64,000 nt of DNA. Source: Labrenzia sp. R4_2. GTDB lineage: Bacteria; Pseudomonadota; Alphaproteobacteria; Rhizobiales; Stappiaceae. The position numbers were made by a program, and so were the translations under genes. The stretch spans positions 124,001 through 188,000 of the forward strand of contig NZ_JAGHRJ010000001.1 in the NCBI RefSeq assembly GCF_017743865.1, in the 5' to 3' direction. Shown here piece by piece: positions 1 to 8,777 of this stretch; position 1 is the first letter of the stretch, and every line of letters starts with the position of its first letter. Under the pieces are notes generated by a model. It saw nothing but the letters and a program-made list of their open reading frames with translations, was not told the DNA's origin and ran no database searches.

Positions 1-45
1 ATGAAGCATCGAGCCCAAAACATGGGATCTTGTCAAACCCGATGA
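1..45 (+). CDS. possible 3' end of an upstream gene (partial)
   Basis: Frame 1 is open from the window edge to a TGA at 43-45, giving 14 codons. That TGA overlaps the ATG at 42 of the next gene in an ATGA arrangement, which is typical of translationally coupled genes. SRPBCC/AHSA1 genes are often preceded by an ArsR-family regulator, so that is a plausible identity. The 14 residues show no recognisable motif, so the call rests only on the overlap. Confidence 0.3.
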   Translation: MKHRAQNMGSCQTR

Positions 46-563
46 AACAAGATGTCGAAAACAACGCTGCCATGACGAGCCAAGTGGCATCGGAATTTGA
101 ATGCCGGTTTGAGAGCGTAGTCCCGCTCGCGCGACTTGATGCGTTCAAGCTGGTTGTCGACCATCCGGAGCTTTGGTGGTGCCCGCCCATGAGTGAGGCC
201 CCCAGCGGTGACCTTGATGTCCGCATAGAGCCCTTTGCTGGCGGCGCCTGTTACCAAATCGACGACAAGGGGCAGCGGCGCATCTGGGGTACCGTTCTTT
301 CCATAGAAGAACCGCTCTACATTCGGATTTCCTGGCAGGTGGCGCAGGATGGCAGTTTGATCGCCGATCCTGCTGCAGCCAGCCGGGTCATGCTCAATTT
401 TCGCGAGGCCGGAGAGGTGACGCGGGTCGAGGTCGTACACAACAAGTTTCTGCGGCATGGCGAGGCGGGCGGCGAATATATGCAGCTCATGATGCAATCG
501 AATGGCTGGCCACGAATTTTGAAGAACATTGTTGCGGCGGCAAAAACGCTGAAGCGGAAATGA
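42..563 (+). CDS. SRPBCC (AHSA1-like) domain protein
   Basis: A protein of about 173 residues with the START/Bet v1-like (SRPBCC, Aha1-related) pattern. It has an N-terminal segment ending in a WW-containing stretch (ELWWCPP), then the G-G-x-x-Y and IWGTV strand pattern, and a C-terminal helix. Such proteins bind hydrophobic ligands and often sit beside ArsR regulators. Substrate and role are unknown here. ATG 42 is preferred because it overlaps the stop of the upstream frame; TTG 30 and ATG 72 are alternatives. Fold assignment is fairly sure, function is not. Confidence 0.7.
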   Translation: MKQDVENNAAMTSQVASEFECRFESVVPLARLDAFKLVVDHPELWWCPPMSEAPSGDLDVRIEPFAGGACYQIDDKGQRRIWGTVLSIEEPLYIRISWQVAQDGSLIADPAAASRVMLNFREAGEVTRVEVVHNKFLRHGEAGGEYMQLMMQSNGWPRILKNIVAAAKTLKRK

Positions 564-724
564 TGCGCCTGCGTCAGGAAGCCGCCATTCTGTCGTTTAG
601 CTGACATGCATTCTGTGCTAGGCGGAGTGCACCTTTCATGTCTTCACACTTTAACCTGCAAGGTGAGGTGTCGAAATAACCATAACCGGCGGACACCCAG
701 AGTTCGTTTCAAACCCGCAAGCCC

Positions 725-2041
725 ATGACCGTGTCTCAACCGCCTTTTGAAGACAGCCCTCAGATTTCGCCTGTGGAAACACCGCGGCGCCGCTTGAGGG
801 ATGCGCGGTGGGCGCTTTTGGCCAGCGCGGTCATTCTGACCGGTCTTGTGGTTGTTTATGAAATCCCGGTATGGGTGGGGTTCCTCTGTTTTGCGGCCAC
901 TTTGGCAGCCACGCTCTCAATCCCCCGCAACTCCGCCAGCCGACGGCTGAAGATCAATGCGCAGCGCAGAATGCGGCGCATGTGGCCTGGAACGGACATG
1001 AAGGTCACGGTCGATGCGTTGCCTACGCCGTGCTTCGTTGCAGATGCGCGTGGCATCACTCGGTATGTCAACGCACGGGCGATGGAGATTTACCCCGGCG
1101 CGAAACCGGGAGATCCGCTGTCGTTCTCCTTGCGGGCTCCATCGCTTTTGGAGGCGTTTGATCGCGCCTGTTCAAACGGCACTGCAGAGCGCATCAATTG
1201 GATCGAGAAGGTTCCAACAGAAACCTGGCTTGAGGCCTATATTGCGCCCATTCACGAGCCGGGTCCTCAAGAAGGACAGGCGAGCAGCCGCAAGCCCGCT
1301 TTTGTTCTTGTCGTGGTCCAGGATCAAACGGAAAATCGGCGCCTTGAACGTATGCGGACCGATTTCGTGGCCAATGCCAGCCATGAACTGCGCACGCCAC
1401 TCGCGTCACTGACCGGTTTTGTCGAGACCTTGCAAGGGCCAGCTCGCGACGACGCTGAGGCACGTGACCGGTTCTTATCGATCATGCTGGATCAGGCCGG
1501 GCGGATGCGCCGGTTGATCGACGACATCTTGTCATTGTCGCGTATCGAACTGCGTGCCCATGTTCGCCCGCAAACTTCAGTCGATCTTTGCGAAATCGTC
1601 CGGCACACAAATGATGCTCTTGGGCCTTTGGCGCGCGACATGAACATGGCGATCCGGCTTGATCTCCCCGAGACGCCGGTGATGATTTTGGGCGACCGGG
1701 ACGAACTGATCCAGGTAACAGAGAACCTGGTCGAGAATGCGCTCAAATACGGCAGCACCGGCGAAGTTGTCGATGTCAGTTTGACCTCTAAACAGATGGG
1801 CGAGGGGGAGATCGCGTGGGAACTTGCCGTGCGCGACTACGGAGAAGGGATTGCTCCGGAACACTTGCCGCGCCTTACAGAACGGTTCTACCGCGTTGAT
1901 GTTGATTCCAGCCGGGCCATGAAAGGCACAGGGCTGGGCCTTGCAATCGTCAAGCACATCCTGACCCGTCATCGCGCCCGGCTCGATGTGGAGAGCGCGC
2001 CGGGTAAGGGCGCCACGTTCAAGGTGATCATTTCCGGCTAG
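725..2041 (+). CDS. phoR: phosphate regulon sensor histidine kinase PhoR
   Basis: A 438-residue membrane histidine kinase that responds to phosphate limitation and phosphorylates PhoB. Two hydrophobic segments lie at about residues 28-47 and 49-66 with almost no periplasmic loop, as usual for PhoR, which senses through the Pst transporter and PhoU. A PAS-like region (about 95-200) follows, then a HisKA domain with the phospho-acceptor His220 in ASHELRTPL. The ATPase domain has an N box near 334-342 (ENLVENALKYG), G1 DYGEGI and G2 GTGLGLAIV. It is the first gene of phoR-pstSCAB-phoU-phoB, which supports the assignment beyond the generic kinase domains. Confidence 0.93.
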   Translation: MTVSQPPFEDSPQISPVETPRRRLRDARWALLASAVILTGLVVVYEIPVWVGFLCFAATLAATLSIPRNSASRRLKINAQRRMRRMWPGTDMKVTVDALPTPCFVADARGITRYVNARAMEIYPGAKPGDPLSFSLRAPSLLEAFDRACSNGTAERINWIEKVPTETWLEAYIAPIHEPGPQEGQASSRKPAFVLVVVQDQTENRRLERMRTDFVANASHELRTPLASLTGFVETLQGPARDDAEARDRFLSIMLDQAGRMRRLIDDILSLSRIELRAHVRPQTSVDLCEIVRHTNDALGPLARDMNMAIRLDLPETPVMILGDRDELIQVTENLVENALKYGSTGEVVDVSLTSKQMGEGEIAWELAVRDYGEGIAPEHLPRLTERFYRVDVDSSRAMKGTGLGLAIVKHILTRHRARLDVESAPGKGATFKVIISG

Positions 2042-2315
2042 TGTCTGTTTCCGGGCCGCATAATCGCGGCTTATTCAGCGTTCCGATCAAAAACCTTCAT
2101 TGTCAGAACGACTTATGGGGCGATTTCGCCGGCTAATCACGCGAACCGTGCTGAGGCGGGTCCTGCTACCTAAAGAGGCGGGTTCGAGGTGAGGGGGGCT
2201 AAGAGCTTTTCTACTGCGTGTCAGTCACGCCATGGCTTATGTGTCAATAGGAAGCGCAGAATGACACAATGAAAAGAATTTCAATCAAAATACTCAATAA
2301 ATACAAATGGTTAAG
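2042..2315. other. phoR-pstS intergenic, upstream part
   Basis: No gene is seen. The nonamer GAGGCGGGT occurs twice in direct orientation (2153-2161 and 2175-2183), 22 bp apart, and the second copy runs into GGTTCG, the reverse complement of CGAACC near 2143. The last 60 bp before the Pho boxes become clearly AT-rich. The repeats may be chance or a weak hairpin after phoR. Confidence 0.3.
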
Positions 2316-2355
2316 ATGTCACAAAACTGAAAAGAAACTGTCATAGAACTCTCAC
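2316..2355 (+). promoter_or_regulatory. tandem Pho boxes (PhoB binding) upstream of pstS
   Basis: Four heptamer half-sites start at 2316 (ATGTCAC), 2327 (CTGAAAA), 2338 (CTGTCAT) and 2349 (CTCTCAC), exactly 11 bp apart. The PhoB consensus is CTGTCAT-N4-CTGTCAT, also with an 11-bp repeat, so this reads as two adjoining Pho boxes. The downstream pair is the better match. The array lies about 90 bp before the pstS start codon, an appropriate place for PhoB activation, and phoB itself is at the end of this gene set. Confidence 0.85.
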
Positions 2356-2442
2356 TCACGGAGCCTAGGTTCCGGGCAGCGCTTGGGCGAAATCGCGTCC
2401 AGCGTGGATTTGCAAACCTTGACATTCAAAGGGAGTGGTCAA

Positions 2443-3480
2443 GTGAAATTTACGACCCTCGTTAGCGCAACTGCTCTTGCCGTTGCTTCCACTGCATTCG
2501 TTGGCGCCGCTCAGGCTCGCGACCAGGTTCAGGTAGCCGGTTCTTCAACCGTTCTTCCTTACGCTTCTATCGTCGCTGAAGTTTTCGGTGAAAACACCGA
2601 CTTCCCGACACCGGTCGTTGAGTCCGGCGGTTCTTCTGCTGGCCTGAAGCGCTTCTGTGAAGGTGTTGGCGAAAACACCATCGACGTTGCAAACGCTTCC
2701 CGCGCAATTCGCGAAAAAGAGATCAAGGCTTGCGCAGAGAATGGCGTAACCGACATCATGGAAGTTCGCATCGGTTATGACGGGATCGTTTTCGCATCCC
2801 AAAAAGACGGCCCGGCTTTCACCGCTTTCACACCGGTTCAGTGGCACAACGCTCTGGCTCCGAAAGTCCTGGTTGATGGCGCTATCGTCGACAATCCGTA
2901 CACAAAGTGGTCCGAAGTAGACGCTTCCCTGCCGGACGTTGAAATCGCTGCTTTCATCCCGGGCACCAAACACGGCACCCGTGAAGTCTTCGAAGAGAAA
3001 GTTCTCCTCGTTGGTTGTGAAGAGTCCGGCGCCATGAAGGCGATGATGGACGGCGGCATGTCCGAAGACGACGCTGAAGACGCATGTCTTGCAGTTCGTA
3101 CCGACGGCAAGTCTGTTGACATCGACGGTGACTACACCGAGACCCTGGCCCGCATCGACTCCAACCCGAACGGCGTTGGCGTTTTCGGTCTGGCGTTCTA
3201 CGAGAACAACACCGACAAGCTGAAAGTTGCGACCATGACTGGTGTCGCTCCTTCCACTGAGACCATCTCCACTGGTGAGTATCCGGTTTCCCGCCCGCTG
3301 TTCTTCTACGTCAAGAAAGCACACATCGGCGTTATCCCGGGCCTGAAAGAGTACGCTCAGTTCTTCGTAGCTGACGAAATCGCTGGCCCGCAAGGCCCGC
3401 TGGCTCAGTACGGTCTGGTTTCCGATCCGGAGCTGGCTGCTACTCAGGCTTCCATCGAAGCTGAAGAAACCATGAAGTAA
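2443..3480 (+). CDS. pstS: phosphate ABC transporter, periplasmic phosphate-binding protein PstS
   Basis: A 345-residue periplasmic protein that captures inorganic phosphate for PstCAB. A clear Sec signal peptide (residues 1-25, ending GAAQA before RD) is followed by the family's VAGSSTVLPYA segment and the ESGGSSAGLKRFC phosphate-binding region. I place the start at GTG 2443 because AAAGGGAG lies 8 nt upstream and the signal peptide begins there; an upstream TTG at 2383 would add 20 unlikely residues. Codon choice leans to GCT, GTT and CGT more than in the neighbouring pst genes, fitting very high expression under phosphate starvation. Confidence 0.95.
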   Translation: MKFTTLVSATALAVASTAFVGAAQARDQVQVAGSSTVLPYASIVAEVFGENTDFPTPVVESGGSSAGLKRFCEGVGENTIDVANASRAIREKEIKACAENGVTDIMEVRIGYDGIVFASQKDGPAFTAFTPVQWHNALAPKVLVDGAIVDNPYTKWSEVDASLPDVEIAAFIPGTKHGTREVFEEKVLLVGCEESGAMKAMMDGGMSEDDAEDACLAVRTDGKSVDIDGDYTETLARIDSNPNGVGVFGLAFYENNTDKLKVATMTGVAPSTETISTGEYPVSRPLFFYVKKAHIGVIPGLKEYAQFFVADEIAGPQGPLAQYGLVSDPELAATQASIEAEETMK

Positions 3481-3502
3481 TCGAACCTTCTGGTTCGAAT
3501 TT

Positions 3503-3539
3503 AAGGGGCGGCATATTCCGCCGCCCCTTTCTCCTTTTT
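3503..3539 (+). terminator. terminator/attenuator between pstS and pstC
   Basis: AAGGGGCGGC (3503-3512) pairs with GCCGCCCCTT (3520-3529) around a 7-nt loop, followed by a T-rich run. A second small hairpin, TCGAACC/GGTTCGA, lies at 3481-3498. In such a position it should let pstS mRNA accumulate over the transporter genes and protect its 3' end. Confidence 0.8.
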
Positions 3540-3569
3540 GGAAATTTCATATAAAATCCGGGGAAGCAG

Positions 3570-5042
3570 ATGCCTGTGATCTGGCTCATCTTGACCGTAC
3601 TCGCCATCGCTGTGGTGGGGTACGTACTCGGACGTGGTCGAGCTTTAGCAAGCGCAGGGGGCGAGCAGATAAAGCTCCATTCGCTTCCTTCGTATTACGG
3701 CTCAAACGTCGCAATGAAGGTGGTGGTTCCTGCCTTCCTCATCTTGGTTCTGTGGCTGCTGGCCCAGCCCCTAATCGTCAACAACAGTATCTCCGGCATG
3801 ATCCCGGACAGCGAGATCGCTGAAGGCTCGTCCCGCGGTCTTGTCCTTGCCGAAGTGCGCCGAGCGGCGCGCGGTTTGGACAACGCCGTTGCTGCAGGGC
3901 TGATTACGGAAGACTTCGCGCGCAATGCACGTGCCGACTTCAACGATGTCACAGCGCGGCTGAAAGAAGCGGGTCAGGTTGTCACGTCTCAGATTACGCA
4001 GCCGATCCTCCGGGCAGCGCAGGAATACCGGATCCTTAACTCTTCCGGCAATTTCATGATGACGATTGTTGTCATCCTTGCAGCTTTGGCCGGGGCGGCG
4101 TGGGGACTGTACGAGTCTAGAGCCGAGTTCCGCGCCAGGAACACGGTTGAGCAGGGCGTAAAGGCATTGCTGATTGCAGCAGCCTCCATCGCGATCCTGA
4201 CCACAATCGGGATTGTCTTCTCGTTGGTGTTCAACACAATCGAGTTCTTCAGGTTATATCCTGCGTTCGACTTCTTCTTTGGCCTCACGTGGTCGCCAAG
4301 TTTCTCCGGCCGCGGCGGGTCCTCGGAACTGGGGATCATCCCACTTCTCTGGGGTACCTTCTATATCTCGTTTGTCGCTTTGGCCGTGGCCGTGCCGATC
4401 GGACTGTTCGCCGCGGTGTATCTCTCCGAATATGCCGGACCCAAGGTCCGCGCTGTTGCCAAGCCGCTTCTCGAAATCCTCGCAGGTATTCCAACCATTG
4501 TTTACGGTCTCTTCGCCCTGCTGACAGTCGGTCCACTCTTGGTCTCGGTTTTCGGCGCGGATGGTGTTGGAATTATGCAATCTGGCACTGCGGTGATGAC
4601 CGCCGGCCTCGTAATGGGGATCATGCTGATCCCGTTTGTGAGTTCGCTGTCCGACGACATCATCAACGCGGTTCCGCAAGCCATGCGTGACGGCTCTTAT
4701 GGCCTGGGTGCGACCAAGTCCGAAACAGTCAAACAGGTTATTCTGCCGGCCGCCCTTCCGGGTATTGTTGGTGCGATCCTGCTGGCGGCCTCCCGAGCCA
4801 TCGGTGAAACGATGATCGTGGTTCTTGGTGCGGGTGCCGCAGCGCGCCTCAGCTTGAACCCCTTCGACGCAATGACAACAGTGACAGCGAAGATCGTCAG
4901 CCAGCTGACGGGCGATGCAGACTTTGCATCCCCGGTGGCGCTGGTCGCCTTTGCGCTGGGTATGACGCTCTTTGTGGTGACGCTCGGTTTGAACATTGTC
5001 GCGCTCTACATCGTGCGCAAATACCGGGAGCAGTATGACTGA
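3570..5042 (+). CDS. pstC: phosphate ABC transporter permease PstC
   Basis: A 490-residue inner-membrane permease subunit of the high-affinity phosphate transporter. It is longer than the E. coli protein (about 319) because of an N-terminal extension with two extra hydrophobic segments (about 1-20 and 48-66) and a soluble stretch of about 90 residues before the transport domain. The core holds the permease loop signature around GSYGLGATKSETVKQVILPAALPG, cited here in pieces: SYGLGATKSE and ILPAALPGI. An SD-like GGGGAAGCAG precedes ATG 3570. The stop overlaps the pstA start by one base (TGATG). Confidence 0.93.
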   Translation: MPVIWLILTVLAIAVVGYVLGRGRALASAGGEQIKLHSLPSYYGSNVAMKVVVPAFLILVLWLLAQPLIVNNSISGMIPDSEIAEGSSRGLVLAEVRRAARGLDNAVAAGLITEDFARNARADFNDVTARLKEAGQVVTSQITQPILRAAQEYRILNSSGNFMMTIVVILAALAGAAWGLYESRAEFRARNTVEQGVKALLIAAASIAILTTIGIVFSLVFNTIEFFRLYPAFDFFFGLTWSPSFSGRGGSSELGIIPLLWGTFYISFVALAVAVPIGLFAAVYLSEYAGPKVRAVAKPLLEILAGIPTIVYGLFALLTVGPLLVSVFGADGVGIMQSGTAVMTAGLVMGIMLIPFVSSLSDDIINAVPQAMRDGSYGLGATKSETVKQVILPAALPGIVGAILLAASRAIGETMIVVLGAGAAARLSLNPFDAMTTVTAKIVSQLTGDADFASPVALVAFALGMTLFVVTLGLNIVALYIVRKYREQYD

Positions 5043-6391
5043 TGACCGACGCAACTCTCTCTCCTGAAGGTGCCAAAGCGCCTGAAAAAACGTCCGCACA
5101 GCCGCGCTCATTGTATGCGACGGACGAGCTGACGAAGAAACGCAATGCATCCGAGAAACGCTTTCAGGCTTATGGCATTGCCGCTATCGGAGCTGGTCTG
5201 TTTTTCTTGGTTGTTCTGGCCTACTCAATCATCAGCGAAGGCATTCCAGCCTTTACGCGGACAGTCCTGACCGTTGAATTTACGGTCACCCAGGAACAGT
5301 TCGACGATGCTGAAAGCCAGCTCTTCAAGACACGGGCTTACGAGGCCGTTTTCACAGAAGCGATGAGCGCGCAGTTTGAGCAAAAGGACATCCAGGTTCC
5401 GTTCGATATTGCCGCGATTGAGCGGATTGTCGGCAAGCCGGGAAGCACCATTCGCGAGTTCTACCGGGCAAACCCGGACAAGCTTGGTCAACCGGTTGCT
5501 TTCGAACTGGCGGCATCCTCTCGTGTTGATGGTTACATGAATGGCCGCCTCACGCGGGACAACATCACGGACAGCCGCTTTCTTATGAAATCGGATCTGG
5601 ACCTGGTCGATGTGCTGGTCGAGAGCGGGATTATCCAGACCGTGTTCAACTGGCCGTTCATCACCGGGGCAGACTCCGGCGTGGACAATCCAGGTGGAGC
5701 CGGCATCGGGGCCTCTGTAGTCGGATCATTCTTCATGATGCTGGTGGTGTTGTTCCTGTCCCTTCCGATTGGGGTGGCTGCATCCATCTATCTTGAAGAG
5801 TTTGCACCGCAGAACAAGTTTACTGACTTGATCGAGGTGAATATCTCGAACCTTGCAGCGGTGCCCTCCATCGTGTTCGGTATTTTGGGTCTCGCAGTGT
5901 TCATCCAGTTCATGCACTTGCCGCAATCAGCTCCGATTGTTGGCGGGCTTGTGCTGACACTGATGACGCTTCCCACAATCATCATTTCCACACGCGCTTC
6001 TCTGAAGGCCGTGCCGCCGAGCATTCGCGACGCAGCCCTCGGTGTTGGGGCGTCAAAGATGCAGGCCGTGTTCCACCATGTGCTGCCGCTGGCGATGCCG
6101 GGCATCTTGACCGGAACGATCATTGGTCTGGCTCAGGCTCTTGGGGAAACAGCACCGCTGCTTCTCATCGGGATGGTCGGCTTTGTGGCCCGCGGATATC
6201 CGGACGGTTTCGTTTCCGGATTTATGGACCCGAACTCCGCGATGCCTGCGCAGATCTACACTTGGGCGGCCCGTTCCGACTTCGCGTTCTACGAGAAAGC
6301 CTGGGGCGGTATCATCGTCCTCCTGATCTTCCTTCTGTCCATGAACATCCTCGCGATTATCCTGCGCCGCAGGTTCGAGCGTCGCTGGTAA
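5042..6391 (+). CDS. pstA: phosphate ABC transporter permease PstA
   Basis: A 449-residue partner permease of PstC. The N-terminal about 215 residues comprise one membrane segment (about 45-65) and a long extracytoplasmic region of the DUF3333 type found in many proteobacterial PstA proteins. The transport domain follows, with the coupling-loop motif AALGVGASKMQAVFHHVLPLA. The gene starts on the last base of the pstC stop and is followed by an AAGGAGG site for pstB. The DUF3333 extension makes it about 150 residues longer than the E. coli protein. Confidence 0.93.
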   Translation: MTDATLSPEGAKAPEKTSAQPRSLYATDELTKKRNASEKRFQAYGIAAIGAGLFFLVVLAYSIISEGIPAFTRTVLTVEFTVTQEQFDDAESQLFKTRAYEAVFTEAMSAQFEQKDIQVPFDIAAIERIVGKPGSTIREFYRANPDKLGQPVAFELAASSRVDGYMNGRLTRDNITDSRFLMKSDLDLVDVLVESGIIQTVFNWPFITGADSGVDNPGGAGIGASVVGSFFMMLVVLFLSLPIGVAASIYLEEFAPQNKFTDLIEVNISNLAAVPSIVFGILGLAVFIQFMHLPQSAPIVGGLVLTLMTLPTIIISTRASLKAVPPSIRDAALGVGASKMQAVFHHVLPLAMPGILTGTIIGLAQALGETAPLLLIGMVGFVARGYPDGFVSGFMDPNSAMPAQIYTWAARSDFAFYEKAWGGIIVLLIFLLSMNILAIILRRRFERRW

Positions 6392-6403
6392 GGAGGCGTA
6401 CCC

Positions 6404-7201
6404 ATGAATGACATGCCGAAAATTGAACAGGCGACAGATATGACCGACAGCAAGATTTCAGCCAACAAAGTGCAGGTCTATTACGGCGACACGCACGCGA
6501 TCAAGGACGTGGATATTGAAATCCAGCCGCGTTCTGTCACAGCCTTTATTGGCCCCTCTGGATGTGGCAAGTCGACATTCTTGCGGACCATCAACCGCAT
6601 GAACGATACGATCGATATCTGCCGTGTCGAAGGCTCCATCCAGATCGACGGCGAAGACATCTACGATCCGAAGGTCGATCCGGTGCAGCTGCGCGCCAAG
6701 GTCGGAATGGTATTCCAGAAGCCGAACCCGTTCCCGAAATCGATCTACGACAACGTAGCCTACGGCCCGCGCATTCACGGTTTGGCCCGGAACCGGGCTG
6801 AGCTTGATGACATCGTGGCTTCCAGCCTGCAAAAGGCGGGTCTTTGGGAAGAAGCCAAGGATCGTCTTGACGAGCCAGGCACCGGCATGTCCGGTGGTCA
6901 GCAGCAGCGCCTGTGTATTGCACGCGCGATTGCCGTCAGCCCGGAAGTGATCCTGATGGATGAGCCGTGTTCCGCTCTCGATCCGATCGCGACTGCCAAG
7001 GTTGAGGAACTGATCGACGAGTTGCGCGAGAACTACACGATCGTGATCGTAACGCACTCCATGCAGCAGGCCGCCCGCGTGTCTCAGCGCACCGCGTTCT
7101 TCCACTTGGGAATTCTGGTTGAAGAAGGTCCGACACAGGATATCTTCACCAACCCGGTGGACAAGCGGACGCAGGATTACATCACCGGCCGCTTCGGTTA
7201 A
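6404..7201 (+). CDS. pstB: phosphate ABC transporter ATP-binding protein PstB
   Basis: The 265-residue ATPase of the Pst transporter. Walker A is GPSGCGKS at residues 50-57, the signature motif is SGGQQQRL, Walker B is VILMDEP, and the switch histidine lies in VTHSMQQA. The PstB-specific [17 protein letters not shown]-loop region is present. A strong Shine-Dalgarno (TAAGGAGG) precedes the ATG at 6404. It lies between pstA and phoU. Confidence 0.96.
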   Translation: MNDMPKIEQATDMTDSKISANKVQVYYGDTHAIKDVDIEIQPRSVTAFIGPSGCGKSTFLRTINRMNDTIDICRVEGSIQIDGEDIYDPKVDPVQLRAKVGMVFQKPNPFPKSIYDNVAYGPRIHGLARNRAELDDIVASSLQKAGLWEEAKDRLDEPGTGMSGGQQQRLCIARAIAVSPEVILMDEPCSALDPIATAKVEELIDELRENYTIVIVTHSMQQAARVSQRTAFFHLGILVEEGPTQDIFTNPVDKRTQDYITGRFG

Positions 7202-7233
7202 CCGGATCGCACATTTTTTCGAAGGGACACAGG

Positions 7234-7929
7234 ATGTCTGAACATACAGTCACGGCTTATGATGACGAATTGAACGTCATGGCCGGCCGGATCGCTGAAA
7301 TGGGCGGTCTCGCAGAAAAAGCATTTGCAGAAGCCGTTTCCGCCCTCGTGTCCGGGGACACCGATTTGGCGCGCCGCGTGATTGATCAGGATCGCCGTCT
7401 TGATGCGCTGCATCAGGACGTTGAGGAAGGCCTGATTGCAATGATCGTGCGCCGTCAGCCGATGGGGCAGGATCTGCGAGAAATCACAGCCGCCAGCCGG
7501 ATCGCGAACGATCTGGAGCGTGTTGGCGATCTTGCAAAGAACGTTGCCAAGCGGGCAATCGCAATCGACAACGACATTCAGAGCAAGAAGCTGGCAATCG
7601 GTGTGGAGCACATGACCGAGCTGGCCCTCGGGCAGCTGAAGAAGGTTCTTGATGCCTACACCGGACGCAATGCGGAGGCTGCGCGCCGTGTTCAGGAAGC
7701 AGATGCTGAAGTCGATGCGATCTACACGTCGCTGTTCCGCGAACTCCTGACATACATGATGGAAGATCCGCGGGTGATCACCTCCTGCGTCCATCTCCTG
7801 TTCTGCGCAAAGAACATCGAGCGGATCGGCGATCATGCCACCAACATTGCCGAAAACGTCTTCTTCATGGTGACGGGCGAACGGCTTCCGGAAGACCGCA
7901 ACAAGGTTGATGAAACCGGCGCTGTGTAA
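7234..7929 (+). CDS. phoU: phosphate signalling protein PhoU
   Basis: A 231-residue, all-helical cytoplasmic protein that links PstB to PhoR and represses the Pho regulon when phosphate is plentiful. Two repeats of the PhoU three-helix unit are visible, each with acidic metal-site helices (RVIDQDRRLDALHQD and EADAEVDAIYTSLFRE) and an ERIGDHATNIAE-type helix near 190-201. The gene lies 32 bp after pstB and 86 bp before phoB. The gap to phoB contains a small hairpin CAGCCG-GAA-CGGCTG (7941-7955). Confidence 0.93.
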   Translation: MSEHTVTAYDDELNVMAGRIAEMGGLAEKAFAEAVSALVSGDTDLARRVIDQDRRLDALHQDVEEGLIAMIVRRQPMGQDLREITAASRIANDLERVGDLAKNVAKRAIAIDNDIQSKKLAIGVEHMTELALGQLKKVLDAYTGRNAEAARRVQEADAEVDAIYTSLFRELLTYMMEDPRVITSCVHLLFCAKNIERIGDHATNIAENVFFMVTGERLPEDRNKVDETGAV

Positions 7930-8015
7930 GCCGTCAGAGCCAGCCGGAACGGCTGTGAAGCAGAAACTGTAAGTCGGCGCTTCGGTGCCGGCTGAGGGAA
8001 TTGGAGCGAGAATTC

Positions 8016-8711
8016 ATGCCGAAGGTCCTCATCGTCGAAGACGAAGAACCGTTGAGCCTTCTGTTGCGGTACAATCTGGAAGCTGAAGGATACGCCGTCG
8101 AGACCTGTGTCCGCGGCGACGAGGCGGAAATCCGCCTCCGGGAAACCCAGCCAGACCTCTTGTTGTTGGACTGGATGTTGCCCGGATTGTCCGGCATCGA
8201 ACTGTGCCGGCGCCTGCGGGCACGCGAAGACACCGAGCGGTTGCCGGTCATCATGCTGACGGCGCGCGGCGAGGAAGCCGAGCGCATCAGAGGCCTGTCG
8301 ACCGGAGCGGACGACTACGTGGTCAAGCCGTTCTCAGTGCCCGAACTGATGGCGCGTGTCCGCGCGATCTTGCGCCGGGCAAGCCCGGAGGTGGTGTCCA
8401 CGATGCTGCGCTCCGGCGACATCGAACTTGACCGGGAAACACACCGGGTCCGGCGCAGCACCAAGGAAATCCATTTGGGGCCAACTGAGTTTCGCCTTTT
8501 GGAATTCCTGATGACCGCACCAGGCCGGGTCTTTTCCCGCGAACAGCTCTTGGATGGCGTTTGGGGGCACGATGTCTATGTGGATGAACGCACGGTCGAT
8601 GTTCACGTAGGCCGCCTGCGCAAAGCGCTGAACAAGGGCAAGGCGAAGGATCCGATCCGCACGGTGCGCGGGGCTGGTTATGCCTTCAACGACCAGTTCA
8701 CGGCAGCCTGA
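8016..8711 (+). CDS. phoB: phosphate regulon response regulator PhoB
   Basis: A 231-residue OmpR/PhoB-family response regulator. The receiver domain (1-120) has the acidic pair VEDEE and phospho-acceptor Asp52 in LLLDWMLPG, with the conserved Lys in VVKPF. The C-terminal winged helix (about 130-228) ends with the TVRGAGYAF wing. ATG 8016 is preferred, with GGAG about 10 nt upstream; a TTG at 8001 would add five residues. The expected target, the Pho boxes at 2316-2355, is in the same cluster. Confidence 0.94.
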   Translation: MPKVLIVEDEEPLSLLLRYNLEAEGYAVETCVRGDEAEIRLRETQPDLLLLDWMLPGLSGIELCRRLRAREDTERLPVIMLTARGEEAERIRGLSTGADDYVVKPFSVPELMARVRAILRRASPEVVSTMLRSGDIELDRETHRVRRSTKEIHLGPTEFRLLEFLMTAPGRVFSREQLLDGVWGHDVYVDERTVDVHVGRLRKALNKGKAKDPIRTVRGAGYAFNDQFTAA

Positions 8712-8731
8712 TCGAGACTTTCAAGACAAAC

Positions 8732-8765
8732 AAAAAAGCCCGCCAAATCGGCGGGCTTTTTCTTG
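8732..8765. terminator. bidirectional terminator between phoB and gcrA
   Basis: GCCCGCC (8738-8744) and GGCGGGC (8750-8756) form a stem flanked by an A-run on the left and a T-run on the right. It can therefore stop transcription from both convergent genes, phoB (+) and gcrA (-). Confidence 0.88.
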
Positions 8766-8777
8766 GGTATTTCGAGA

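Noticed and set aside
2153-2183. Direct repeat GAGGCGGGT spaced 22 bp as an operator
   Set aside because: Only two copies, GC-rich and far from consensus of any regulator I can name; kept only as a note on the intergenic stretch.
2545-3393. 282-codon open frame antisense to pstS
   Set aside because: Lies wholly within pstS, whose protein is unmistakable; the antisense translation has no signal, domain or ribosome site and arises from GC-biased codon structure.
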